This document shows positions 19,676-27,954 of a stretch of 64,000 nucleotides of DNA, in pieces. Under the pieces are notes generated by a model that was given only the letters and a program-made list of their open reading frames with translations, searched no databases and was not told where the DNA came from. The position numbers were made by a program, and so were the translations under genes. Source of the stretch: Actinomyces gerencseriae DSM 6844 (GTDB lineage: Bacteria > Actinomycetota > Actinomycetes > Actinomycetales > Actinomycetaceae); the NCBI RefSeq assembly GCF_000429265.1, contig NZ_KE386872.1:167739-231738 (forward strand), written 5' to 3'. Position 1 is the stretch's first letter; every line of letters begins with the position of its first letter.

Positions 19676-21165
19676 TGGTCCACCGCCGCGTCGATGACGC
19701 TGGCCGCGATCGGCCCGGCGACCGAGCCGCCGGTTCCGTTGGCCGCCGTCTGCTCGCCGCCGTCGAGGACGATGGCCAGCGCGATTGATGGCTTGCTCAG
19801 ATCCGTCCCGGCGAAGCCCACGAACCAGGTCACGGGACCGCCCTCGTCCGAGCCGGTCTCGGCCGTGCCGGTCTTGCCGGCGACCGATACGCCGGCGACC
19901 TGGGCGCTGGAGCCCGTGCCTTCGCTGACGGCCTGCTGCATGAGGGAGGACAGGGTCTGCGCCGTCTTTGAGGAGATCGGGGTGCGGGCCTCCTTCGGGG
20001 TGGTGGTGCTGACCACGTTGAGGTCGGAGTCGAGCGTCTGCGACACGAGGTACGGCTTCATCTGCTTGCCGTTGTTGGCGATGGTCTCCGCGACCTGGGC
20101 CATCATGAGCGGCGTGGCGCGCACGGAGGCCTGGCCGATCCCGGCCATGGCCGTCTCGGCCTGGGTGTCGTTGTCCGGGTAGGTCGAGGGCGTCACCTCC
20201 AGGGGGATGGACTCGGACTCGTCGAAGCCCCAGGCCTCGGCCTCCTCGGACAGGGACTTGTCGCCCACATCCATGGCCAGCTGGGCGAAGGGCGTGTTGC
20301 AGGACTCCGCGAAGGCGTAGGCGAGGGTGACCCTTCCATTGCCGCAGGACTCGTTGGCGTAGTTCGACAGGGAGTGGGTGGTCCCGGGCAGGGTGAGGGT
20401 GTCGGGGGCGTTCATCTCGGTGTTCGCGTCGGCCTCCCCGTTGCGCAGAGCGGCCGCCACGGTCAGGATCTTGAAGGTCGAGCCCGGCGGGTAGCGATCG
20501 CCGCCGATGGCGCGGTTGACCAGCGGCTTGCCCTCGTCCGCGCTCAAGGAGTCCCATGCGGCCTGGGCGGTGGCGCTGTCATGGGAGGCGATCTGAGTGG
20601 GGTCGTAGGAGGGCGAGGAGACCATGGCGAGGATGGCGCCGGTGGAGGGATCGAGGGCGACGACGCTTCCCCGCCGGCCGTCCAGGGCGTCCCACGCGGC
20701 CTGCTGCACGCTGGAGTCGATGGTCAGCTCGATGGCGCCGCCGTGCTGGGTCTCACCGGTGATGAGCGCCTTGACGCGACTGGAGAACAGAGCGGGGTCC
20801 TGGCCGTTGAGCACCGAGTTCTCGGCGCGCTCGAGCCCCGTCATCGAGGCGAAGGCGGTGGAGAAGTAGCCGGTCGCAGGAGCGTAGAGCTGCCCGCCGG
20901 GGTAGGTGCGCTGGTAGGAGAAGGCGTCGTCGGTCTTCACCGAGTCGGCCACGGCGGTCCCCTTGACCATGATCTGGCCGCGATCGGTGCCGAACTCGGA
21001 GTAGACCGTGCGCGAGTTGCGTGAGTCGGTGATCAGCGTGCCCTGGTCGCTGGAGGCCTGCCACAGGGCCGGACGCGCCAGTCCCTGCACGCTCGTCAAG
21101 GAGGCGGCCAGTGCCAGGAACATCACGACGACCAGGGCCGTGACCTGGTGGATCTGCCTGTTCAC
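19672..21165 (-). CDS. pbpA: penicillin-binding protein PbpA (class B transpeptidase)
   Basis: 497 residues, GTG start overlapping the rodA stop. There is one N-terminal membrane helix (VTALVVVMFLALAASLTSV) and then a transpeptidase domain. The active-site serine is in YPPGSTFKIL, the SxN motif in ESCNTPFAQ and the KTG triad in VAGKTGTAETG. It crosslinks peptidoglycan together with the glycosyltransferase RodA encoded just upstream, and is probably controlled by the PknA/PknB kinases in the same operon. Length and domain layout match mycobacterial PbpA. Confidence 0.95.
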   Translation of the reverse strand: MNRQIHQVTALVVVMFLALAASLTSVQGLARPALWQASSDQGTLITDSRNSRTVYSEFGTDRGQIMVKGTAVADSVKTDDAFSYQRTYPGGQLYAPATGYFSTAFASMTGLERAENSVLNGQDPALFSSRVKALITGETQHGGAIELTIDSSVQQAAWDALDGRRGSVVALDPSTGAILAMVSSPSYDPTQIASHDSATAQAAWDSLSADEGKPLVNRAIGGDRYPPGSTFKILTVAAALRNGEADANTEMNAPDTLTLPGTTHSLSNYANESCGNGRVTLAYAFAESCNTPFAQLAMDVGDKSLSEEAEAWGFDESESIPLEVTPSTYPDNDTQAETAMAGIGQASVRATPLMMAQVAETIANNGKQMKPYLVSQTLDSDLNVVSTTTPKEARTPISSKTAQTLSSLMQQAVSEGTGSSAQVAGVSVAGKTGTAETGSDEGGPVTWFVGFAGTDLSKPSIALAIVLDGGEQTAANGTGGSVAGPIAASVIDAAVDQ

Positions 21166-22898
21166 GCCTGTTCCTCCTCGGCATCGATGACGGTGGTTGC
21201 GAAGGGGTCGCCGGGTGGGGGACCAGGGGGGTCAGGGTACCCGGAGGGCGCAGGATGCTCGGGGAGCATGACGCGACCGGGTGCCGCATCCGGAATTCCA
21301 GAGGTGGGACCGGATCCCGGTGCGGGAGGCGCGGTCGGGGCCGGAGCGCCCCCGGGTGCGGGAGGCGCCGCGGAACCGGTCACCGGCGTGGTCGCGACCG
21401 TCGGGTTCGAATCGGCGCCGTTGGTGCTCTCGGTGCCGGCGTCGAGCACGTGCTTACGGATACCGGTTGGCAGCTCCGCGGTGTCGACGAAGCGCGGTGC
21501 CGTCGTCGATGGGCGTCTGGCGGCGTCCGACAGCCGTATCAGCAGGGCCAGGATCATCCAGTTGGCCACCAGGGAGGATCCACCGTAGGCGATGAAGGGC
21601 ATCGTCAGCCCCGTGAGCGGGATGAGGCGCGTGACGCCGCCGACGACCACGAAGACCTGTATGGCGATCGTGAAGGAGAGACCGACCGCGAGCAGTTTGC
21701 CGAAGCCGTCGCGCAGACGCATCGCCGTGCGCAGCCCGCGCTCGATGAGCAGCAGGTAGAGCATGAGGACGGCGAGCGTTCCCGTCAGCCCCAGCTCCTC
21801 GCCGATGGAGGCGATGATGAAGTCGGAGTTCGCGAAGGTGACGAGGTGCGGGAAGCCCGCGCCCCAGCCCGAGCCGAGTACTCCTCCGGAGGCCATGCCG
21901 AACAGCCCCATCACCAACTGCCACGAGCCGCCGGGGGCGTCGTAGACCGAGATGTCCATGGCGTCCGCCCATGCCGTGATGCGCTGCTGGACGTGCGTCA
22001 GGTGGGTGGCGGCGAACCAGGCGGCCGGTACGAACAGGGCGGCCCCGATGAGCAGCCAGCTCGGCCGGTCGGTGGCGACGTAGAGCGTGACGACGAACAG
22101 GCCGAACAGCAGCACCGAGGAGCCCAGGTCGCGCTGGGCCACCAGCACCAGGATGCTGACGCCCCACACGATCATGAGGGGGCCGAGATGGCGTGCGCGC
22201 GGCAGGTTGAGGAAGAGGACGCGTCGTCCGGCCAGGGCCAGGTTGTCGCGGTTGGAGACCAGATAGGAGGCGAAGAAGATCGCCAGAAGCACCTTGGTCA
22301 GCTCGGCGGGCTGGAAGGACATGGGGCCCAGGTGGATCCAGATCTGGGCGCCGTTGACGTTCTGCCCGAGGCCGGGGATGAACGGCAGGACGAGGAATCC
22401 CAGGCCGCCCCACATGGCCCAGCGGTCCCAGCGGCGCAGCAGGCGGTAGTCGCGCACGAAGAGCACGGCGCAGAACAGCACGACGCCGATTCCGGTCCAC
22501 ATGGCCTGCTTGGGGGCGTAGTCGTGGGGCTGGCCCAGGCGCTCGTAGGACCGGTCGAGTCGCTGGATCATGGCCAGTCCGAGCCCATTGAGGGCCACGG
22601 CCGCGGGTAGGAGCACCGGGTCCGCCCAGGGCGCGGTGCGCCGCACCCACAGGTGGACGACGATCGCCGCGCCCACGAGCTCGGCGCTGAGCTGAAGGAT
22701 CTGCGCCGGGGAGGAGGCCGGGAGGGAACCGGTGCGGTTCAGCGCGGTCAGGATGAAGCCGCTCAGTCCGAGCGCCAGAGCGACGATGAGAAGGCCCGCC
22801 TCGGCCCAGCGACCGGTGCTGTGCGCGGGACCGGGCGAGATCGAGGAGGCCGGGGCCGGGTGCGTGGCCGGACGCGTGCTGCTCATGAGTCCGCCCAT
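21162..22898 (-). CDS. rodA: RodA/FtsW-family peptidoglycan glycosyltransferase
   Basis: 578 residues from the ATG at 22898, whose first base is shared with the pstP stop (TGATG). A second ATG four codons later is possible. About twelve membrane helices are present, with the SEDS signature elements NGAQIWIHLGPMSFQPAELTK..., AQRDLGSS, and the final GLTMPFIAYGGSSLVANW. It polymerises lipid II into glycan strands, partnered with PbpA. The C-terminal about 110 residues are a Pro/Ala/Gly-rich cytoplasmic tail, longer than in E. coli RodA and likely a target for the nearby kinases (inference). Confidence 0.94.
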   Translation of the reverse strand: MGGLMSSTRPATHPAPASSISPGPAHSTGRWAEAGLLIVALALGLSGFILTALNRTGSLPASSPAQILQLSAELVGAAIVVHLWVRRTAPWADPVLLPAAVALNGLGLAMIQRLDRSYERLGQPHDYAPKQAMWTGIGVVLFCAVLFVRDYRLLRRWDRWAMWGGLGFLVLPFIPGLGQNVNGAQIWIHLGPMSFQPAELTKVLLAIFFASYLVSNRDNLALAGRRVLFLNLPRARHLGPLMIVWGVSILVLVAQRDLGSSVLLFGLFVVTLYVATDRPSWLLIGAALFVPAAWFAATHLTHVQQRITAWADAMDISVYDAPGGSWQLVMGLFGMASGGVLGSGWGAGFPHLVTFANSDFIIASIGEELGLTGTLAVLMLYLLLIERGLRTAMRLRDGFGKLLAVGLSFTIAIQVFVVVGGVTRLIPLTGLTMPFIAYGGSSLVANWMILALLIRLSDAARRPSTTAPRFVDTAELPTGIRKHVLDAGTESTNGADSNPTVATTPVTGSAAPPAPGGAPAPTAPPAPGSGPTSGIPDAAPGRVMLPEHPAPSGYPDPPGPPPGDPFATTVIDAEEEQA

Positions 22899-24274
22899 CA
22901 CTTGTCCGGCTCGACCGGGGGCTGCTCCGGTACTGCGGCGGGGGCGGATGCCGACGGTGCGGCGGTCGAGGTCGGGGCGGGGGTGGCGACGTGCGTGGCG
23001 ACGGTCCCGTTCACGTACTCGCGGGCCGCCCCCAGCGAGGGCTGGGTGACCGTTCCGGTGAGGCGTTCGCGCATGAGGTCGTCGAGGTCGTCGAGGGCGG
23101 GCTCGTCGTACGTCTCGACGAGGTGGCTGAAGGTGATCGGCCCGATCTGCTGGGGGACGCCCTGGTAGATGGCGATCTTGCCGTCGGTGATCGTGACGTA
23201 GTACTGGGTCTGCGTCCATCGGTACCCCAGGAGGACCGATCCGGCCAGTGCCAGCACCAGCAGGGCGGTGGCGACGAGCGACTGGCGCCGCCTCCGCTTG
23301 CGTTTGACCTTCTGGGTGCGCACCTCCTCGGCGATGGCGTCCGCCTGCTCGGGTGCCGACTGGTCGTCGTCGGACTCCTCGAGGCTGGCCACGAGGGCCG
23401 CGGCCTTGGCCGCCGGCGTCGAGGCGGCCAAGGCGTCGGCCTCGGTCGCGGGCGTTGCGGGGGAGTCGCCGGAGGCGGCGTGCTCCAGACGCGCACGGCG
23501 GTTGGCGGCGGAGCCGACCATTTGCGGGTCCGTCTGCGGCTGGTGCTCGTCCTCGACGACGTCGACGATGACGGCGGTGACGTTGTCGGGGCCGCCCGCC
23601 CGCAGCGCCAGGTCGATGAGCTGGTCGGCGGCCTGACCCGGGTCCTCCACGCCGGAGAGGACCTCGGCGATGGTCTCGCCGGTGACCGGACCGCTCAGAC
23701 CGTCCGAGCACAGCAGCCACCGGTCGCCCGGGACCGCTTCGCGAATGGATTCGTCGAGTTGGACGTCGCCCTCGGCATCGCCGAGCACGCGCAGCAGAAC
23801 GGAGCGCTGAGGATGGCGTCGGGCCTGCTCGCGGGTCAGCCGCCCCGTTTCAACCAGGTACTCCACGAAGGTGTGGTCGGTCGTCACCTGCGTCAGCTCG
23901 CCGTCGCGCAGGAGGTAGGCGCGGGAGTCGCCCACGTGGATCATGGCGAGCTTGTTGCCGCTGCGCATGATGGCGATGCAGGTGGTGCCCAGGCCGGAGA
24001 GGTCGGGGTTGCTCGCCGACAGGGTGACCAGCTCGGTGTGCGCCTGCTGCACGGCCTCGCGCAGCAGCCCGAGGAGCTCACCGGCCTGATGGGAGTCGGC
24101 GTCCAGCGGCACGAGGTGCTCGATGGCGACGGCGGAGGCGATGTCGCCGCCGGCCGGCCCGCCCATGCCGTCGCACAGGACGACGAGGTGGGGGCCGGCG
24201 TACCCGGAGTCCTGGTTGGAGGCTCGTACCAGGCCGACGTCGCTACGTGCCGCATAGCGCAGTGAGATTGTCAT
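22898..24274 (-). CDS. pstP: PP2C-family Ser/Thr phosphatase PstP
   Basis: 458 residues from the ATG at 24274, overlapping the fhaB stop (ATGA). The phosphatase domain (about 1-240) shows metal-binding motifs in order: SDVGLVRASNQDSGY, VVLCDGMGG, IHVGDSRAYLLRDGEL, LLCSDGLSG and GGPDNVTAVIVDV. A long acidic/Ala linker, a basic stretch (KRKRRRRQS), one membrane helix and a roughly 140-residue external domain with a Pro/Ala end follow. It reverses PknA/PknB phosphorylation. Gene order fhaA-fhaB-pstP-rodA-pbpA-pknA-pknB is the canonical actinobacterial operon. Confidence 0.95.
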   Translation of the reverse strand: MTISLRYAARSDVGLVRASNQDSGYAGPHLVVLCDGMGGPAGGDIASAVAIEHLVPLDADSHQAGELLGLLREAVQQAHTELVTLSASNPDLSGLGTTCIAIMRSGNKLAMIHVGDSRAYLLRDGELTQVTTDHTFVEYLVETGRLTREQARRHPQRSVLLRVLGDAEGDVQLDESIREAVPGDRWLLCSDGLSGPVTGETIAEVLSGVEDPGQAADQLIDLALRAGGPDNVTAVIVDVVEDEHQPQTDPQMVGSAANRRARLEHAASGDSPATPATEADALAASTPAAKAAALVASLEESDDDQSAPEQADAIAEEVRTQKVKRKRRRRQSLVATALLVLALAGSVLLGYRWTQTQYYVTITDGKIAIYQGVPQQIGPITFSHLVETYDEPALDDLDDLMRERLTGTVTQPSLGAAREYVNGTVATHVATPAPTSTAAPSASAPAAVPEQPPVEPDK

Positions 24275-24735
24275 GGGCGCAGCTCCAAAGTGGTCTGGCC
24301 GATCCGAACGGGTACGCCGACCGGCAGCTCGACGGCGCCATGGACGGCACGGCCGGCCAGCGTCGTCCCGTTGGTGGAGTTGAGGTCCTCGAGCCACCAG
24401 GCGCCGTCCTTGGGGAAGACGCGCGCGTGGTGCGAGGAGGCGTAGGAGTCGTTGAGGACGAGCGTGCAGTTCTGGTCGCGGCCGATCGTGATCGACGTCG
24501 GCGTCAACGGGACCATGGAGCCTGCGAGCGGGCCCTCGGTGATGATGAGGCGGGTGGCGCCGCGGCGTCGGCCCTGGGGGGCGGCCGGGGAGGGCTCGCG
24601 GTCCCGCCGACGCTGCGGCGCGGACGCGGAGGCCTCGACGGTGTCACGGCGCAGTGCGCGGACGATGAGGAAGATGAAGAACCACAGCAGGGCCAGGAAG
24701 CCGAACCGTGCAATGGTGAAAGTGAGGTCGCTCAC
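24271..24735 (-). CDS. fhaB: FHA-domain membrane protein FhaB (FipA-like)
   Basis: 154 residues, GTG start overlapping the fhaA stop. An N-terminal membrane helix (ARFGFLALLWFFIFLIVRAL) and a basic linker precede a C-terminal FHA domain with the phosphothreonine-binding residues SITIGRDQNCTLVL, SSHHARV and LNSTNGT. It binds phosphorylated partners of the division machinery. Operon position confirms the assignment. Confidence 0.92.
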   Translation of the reverse strand: MSDLTFTIARFGFLALLWFFIFLIVRALRRDTVEASASAPQRRRDREPSPAAPQGRRRGATRLIITEGPLAGSMVPLTPTSITIGRDQNCTLVLNDSYASSHHARVFPKDGAWWLEDLNSTNGTTLAGRAVHGAVELPVGVPVRIGQTTLELRP

Positions 24736-25439
24736 ATGCCTTCCTCAGTGCTTTGCGATCCGTCCCAGAACATGATCCGGGTGCGACCGACCGTGAGAGT
24801 GTTGCCGTCCAGAAGCGTAGCGGCGTCCACACGGTGTCCCTCGACGAAGGTGCCGTTGGTCGAGCCCAGATCTGTGGCGATCGCGTGGCCCTGTGTGAGG
24901 CGAATCTCAAGATGCCGGCGGGAAACACCGGAGTCGTCGACGATGATGTCGGCCTCCGAACCGCGGCCGATGACGGTGACGGGGCCCGTCAGCAGATACC
25001 GCTGCCCGTCGATGTCGAGGATCGGGTGACTCGGCGTCGCGCTGGCCGAGGCCGCCGGTGCGGCGCCGCCGCGTCTCGTCGAGGACTCGATCTCTATGGC
25101 GGGGGCCGTCAGGGTGCTGTCGGGGGTGAAGGAGACCTTGACCGGGCCCACGAAGGAGTAGCCCTGCTCGGAGGCGTGGGTGGTGGCCACCTCCTCCATC
25201 TGACGGATCATCTCGTCCAGCCCCCAGTTCTCGATGCGGGAGATGTCGCTGGGCGCCAGGTGGATGCGGAAGACGTTGGGTACCACAGATCGATCGCGGG
25301 CGAACGAAGCGGCGCGTTTGTCCATCGTCTCGCGCAGCTTCGAGGCGATTTCGATGGGCTCGACGTCGTCCGAGAAACGAGACATGGCGCGACTGGTGAC
25401 GTTCTCGACGCCCTTCTCGAACTTGTCCAGGATGCCCAT
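24732..25439 (-). CDS. fhaA: FhaA: DUF3662 and FHA domain protein
   Basis: 235 residues, ATG after GGGGGAGGTAGTCC. The N-terminal DUF3662 domain (about 1-120) starts MGILDKFEKGVENVTSRAMS, and its middle has EIASKLRETMDKRA. A short linker leads to the FHA domain (about 150-230) with VIGRGSEADI, SGVSRRHLEIRL and DLGSTNGTF. FhaA binds phosphorylated MviN/MurJ-type regulators of peptidoglycan synthesis in mycobacteria. It is the first gene of the seven-gene division operon. The promoter should lie in 25440-25728, where minus-strand TACGAT around 25546 is a possible -10. Confidence 0.93.
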   Translation of the reverse strand: MGILDKFEKGVENVTSRAMSRFSDDVEPIEIASKLRETMDKRAASFARDRSVVPNVFRIHLAPSDISRIENWGLDEMIRQMEEVATTHASEQGYSFVGPVKVSFTPDSTLTAPAIEIESSTRRGGAAPAASASATPSHPILDIDGQRYLLTGPVTVIGRGSEADIIVDDSGVSRRHLEIRLTQGHAIATDLGSTNGTFVEGHRVDAATLLDGNTLTVGRTRIMFWDGSQSTEEGM

Positions 25440-25728
25440 GGACTACCTCCCCCTGTGCTCGGCGCGGTCTCCGGATGACAGTACTGCGGCCGCGGTGGCC
25501 GTGGTGCCGGACGTTGCGGTGGCGCCAGGCAAGCCATGCCCATCGTAACGGTTGTGGCCCCTAGGGCGGGTAGTGCAGGGCTCCCCGGTGTTGCGGCCGT
25601 GGGAGATGTCCCACAGCGAACGGTGGATCGAGTCCGGCGACAGACGGGGGTGAGCGGTTTCACCCGGTGGGGAAGGGTGCGAAGTGGACGCCGAGTCCGT
25701 CCGACGGCTATCGTCAGGCTCGCTTCTC

Positions 25729-25812
25729 GCGCGAGTGGCGGAATTGGTAGACGCGCACGGTTCAGGTCCGTGTGATCTCGCGATCATGGGGGTTCGAGTC
25801 CCCCCTCGCGCA
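25729..25812 (+). tRNA. tRNA-Leu (anticodon CAG)
   Basis: 84 bases with a long variable arm (class II). The acceptor GCGCGAG pairs with CTCGCGC, discriminator A. The anticodon stem-loop CACGGTTCAGGTCCGTG holds CAG, and the T-arm is GGGGGTTCGAGTCCCCC. CCA is not encoded. It is divergent from the fhaA operon, with about 290 bases of gene-free DNA between them. Confidence 0.97.
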
Positions 25813-25844
25813 CGGCGGAGGTGCAGGCCCGGAGTTCGCGGACA

Positions 25845-26357
25845 TCAGCGACCCGGGCCTTCGTCGCGCCCGGTCGTGACCGGGCCGGCGGGCTCGGCGG
25901 TGGATGCGACCGTGTCACCGCCTCCGGGCCCGGGGTGTCGATTCCGCGCCCCCGGGTCGCCGGATGATGTCCGACCGGCGGTGCGCCGGACGATGTGCGC
26001 CGCGAGGGCGCCGACCCAGGCGCCGACGGCGTTCTCGGCGACATTGGCCCATGCCGCGCGCCTGGTCAGGAAGGGCAGGGTCCACTGGGCGAGCTCGGCG
26101 CCCGCTCCGAGGGCGCAGCCGGCCAGGGCCCACCGCCACCAGGCGATGCGCGGCCATCCCAGGTGGGCGAGGAGGGTCAGGGGAGCCAGCATGACCAGGT
26201 TGAGAACGACGTCCTTGCCCTCGGCGTCCAAGAACCACGGGCCCAGCGCGTCCTTGATGAGACCGATCTGGGAGCCCGAGTCCCACAGCACGGCGAGCAG
26301 GACGACCACGAGGTAGAGCCCCGCGGCGACGCGGCAGGTGATGCGAGAACGGGTCAT
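25845..26357 (-). CDS. VanZ-like membrane protein
   Basis: 170 residues from the ATG at 26357. Four hydrophobic segments show the VanZ pattern: ALGPWFLDAEGKDVVLNLVM, then LGAGAELAQWTLPFLTRRAAWANVAENAVGA split over two helices. The E-x-x-Q and N-x-x-E/G-x-x-G polar residues inside helices are the family hallmark. VanZ proteins can lower teicoplanin binding, but most chromosomal homologues have no tested role. It is monocistronic, with a Pro/Gly-rich tail. The call rests on pattern only. Confidence 0.75.
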   Translation of the reverse strand: MTRSRITCRVAAGLYLVVVLLAVLWDSGSQIGLIKDALGPWFLDAEGKDVVLNLVMLAPLTLLAHLGWPRIAWWRWALAGCALGAGAELAQWTLPFLTRRAAWANVAENAVGAWVGALAAHIVRRTAGRTSSGDPGARNRHPGPGGGDTVASTAEPAGPVTTGRDEGPGR

Positions 26358-26444
26358 GGGCGGGAGGCTATCGGCGTGGGCCGGTGGACGGACGTGGCAC
26401 GACACACACAGCACTCATGGGCTCGATGGGCGGACAATTGATGA

Positions 26445-27473
26445 GTGAGTCAGAAGCGATCTTTGCGCCGCTGCCGCGTCTACGCCGCGGCGAGCCTGGT
26501 TGTCGCCCTCGTGGCGCTGTGCGCGTGGGGCCTGGGCGCCCAGCCCGCGCGCGAAGCCGACGGGGACTCGCGCGCCGCGGATTCGTCCCCCGTCCTGCTC
26601 GGGGGGGCCCCTCCCCTCGCTGACGCGATGGCGGAGTCGCAGGAGGTGGGCCCGCAGAATCTGCTGGTGACCGGCAATGGCGTGGACACCGGCTCCGTGA
26701 CGGCCGTCGATGTCGATGGCGACGCCGCGCTGGGCACGGCGGACTCGACGACCTACGTCTACACGCCGCCCGGCTACGACGCCGGATCCTCCAACCGCTA
26801 CGCCGTCGTCTACCTGCTTCACGGCACCCCCGGGCGGTCCTCGGACTGGTTCTCCGGGACCTCCCTGGCCGCTCGACTCGATCACCTCATCGACGACGGC
26901 GCGATTCCACCCGTCATCGCCGTCTCCCCGGAGATCTCGACCCCCGAGGTGTCGGATACGCGCTGCATGGACTCGACGACCGGTGGTCCACTCATCGACA
27001 CCTATCTCACACAGCGGGTCGTTCCCTGGGTTGATGAGACGTATCGCACTTACGCCGATGCCGATCATCGTGTCCTCATGGGCTTCTCGATGGGGGCGTT
27101 CTGCGCGACCAACCTCCTCTTCCACCACCAGGACATGTTCTCCTCCGCAGCGGGCATGGCCGATTACGGCGAGCCGGGTCCCGATGCCGCGCCCCTGCTC
27201 GCCGACGACTCCGAGTACGCCGGGCAGTCGCCCATCGACTACCTCGCGGATCCCGACTTCGAGGTGAGGGAGGGGCTGCGCTTCTACCTCACGGTCGGCG
27301 GGATGTCGCTGGACACGGACGTCGATGACACCCCGCTGCTCGCCGATCTGGTGGCGGGGCGCGGAGCCGACGTCGTCTACGAGCCCGATGAGTCCGCGGA
27401 CCACGATTGGCAGATGGTCTCCGACCACGTGGACAGGGCGCTCGAGGTGCTGCTGGCCGGGGACGGGCGGTGA
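26445..27473 (+). CDS. secreted putative esterase (esterase D/antigen-85-like alpha/beta hydrolase)
   Basis: 342 residues, GTG start. The N-terminal signal peptide has a basic KRSLRRCR start and a hydrophobic core AAASLVVALVALCAWG, so the protein is exported. The alpha/beta hydrolase domain contains YAVVYLLHGTPG (oxyanion region) and the nucleophile elbow VLMGFSMGAFCA; the final His is likely in DHDWQMVSDHV. This matches the PF00756 esterase family, which includes trehalose mycolyltransferases, but no mycolate genes are near, so a general carboxylesterase is more likely. Convergent with the ybdD-like gene. Confidence 0.82.
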   Translation: MSQKRSLRRCRVYAAASLVVALVALCAWGLGAQPAREADGDSRAADSSPVLLGGAPPLADAMAESQEVGPQNLLVTGNGVDTGSVTAVDVDGDAALGTADSTTYVYTPPGYDAGSSNRYAVVYLLHGTPGRSSDWFSGTSLAARLDHLIDDGAIPPVIAVSPEISTPEVSDTRCMDSTTGGPLIDTYLTQRVVPWVDETYRTYADADHRVLMGFSMGAFCATNLLFHHQDMFSSAAGMADYGEPGPDAAPLLADDSEYAGQSPIDYLADPDFEVREGLRFYLTVGGMSLDTDVDDTPLLADLVAGRGADVVYEPDESADHDWQMVSDHVDRALEVLLAGDGR

Positions 27474-27548
27474 CGGCCGTCCGGTCCCGATGACGCGCGA
27501 GGCCACCGTCCGCGGGCGGAGTTGGTCCCCGCCCCGCCGCCTCCCGTC

Positions 27549-27776
27549 TCAGCAGCAGCCGGTGGAGACGTTGCGATCGTCGAAGTCCGCCCGGGCCCGC
27601 CACCATTGGCGCTCGCTCATCGGTTCGTGGTCGGGGTGCTCGCGCCGGTGGCGCTCGACGTAGCGGTCGTAGGCCGACTCGCCGGTGAAGTCCCGCCACA
27701 GGCGGCGGGCGCGGGCCAGGCCGGCGCGCAGGCGCGCGAGCCCGGTGGGCACGCGGCCCGAGACGGTGCGGATCAT
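27549..27776 (-). CDS. YbdD/YjiX family protein (CstA partner)
   Basis: 75 residues from the ATG at 27776. An in-frame longer version reaching into cstA exists but is low complexity. The core RLWRDFTGESAYDRYVERHR, then HPDHEPMSERQWWRAR and the C-terminal STGCC, is the YbdD/YjiX (DUF466) pattern. These small basic proteins accompany CstA/BtsT pyruvate transporters and are needed for their function in E. coli. cstA lies immediately upstream on the same strand, as expected. Confidence 0.88.
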   Translation of the reverse strand: MIRTVSGRVPTGLARLRAGLARARRLWRDFTGESAYDRYVERHRREHPDHEPMSERQWWRARADFDDRNVSTGCC

Positions 27777-27954
27777 GCGCGCTGCGCCCGCCGTGCTCGC
27801 CGGGCCACTCGGGCTCGCCGTCGTCGCGCCCGTCGCGCGTGCCGGGCCCGCCGTCGTGCGCCGACTCCGGGACTGATCACCCGACCGCCGCTCCTCCTGC
27901 CGCCGGCTCGGGGGCGGCACCGATCGACTCAACGGGCACCGCCCCCTCTCATGC

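Noticed and set aside
27461..27482. Hairpin GGACGG...CCGTCC at the end of the esterase gene
   Set aside because: Only 6 base pairs with a 10-base loop, overlapping the stop codon; too weak to call a terminator.
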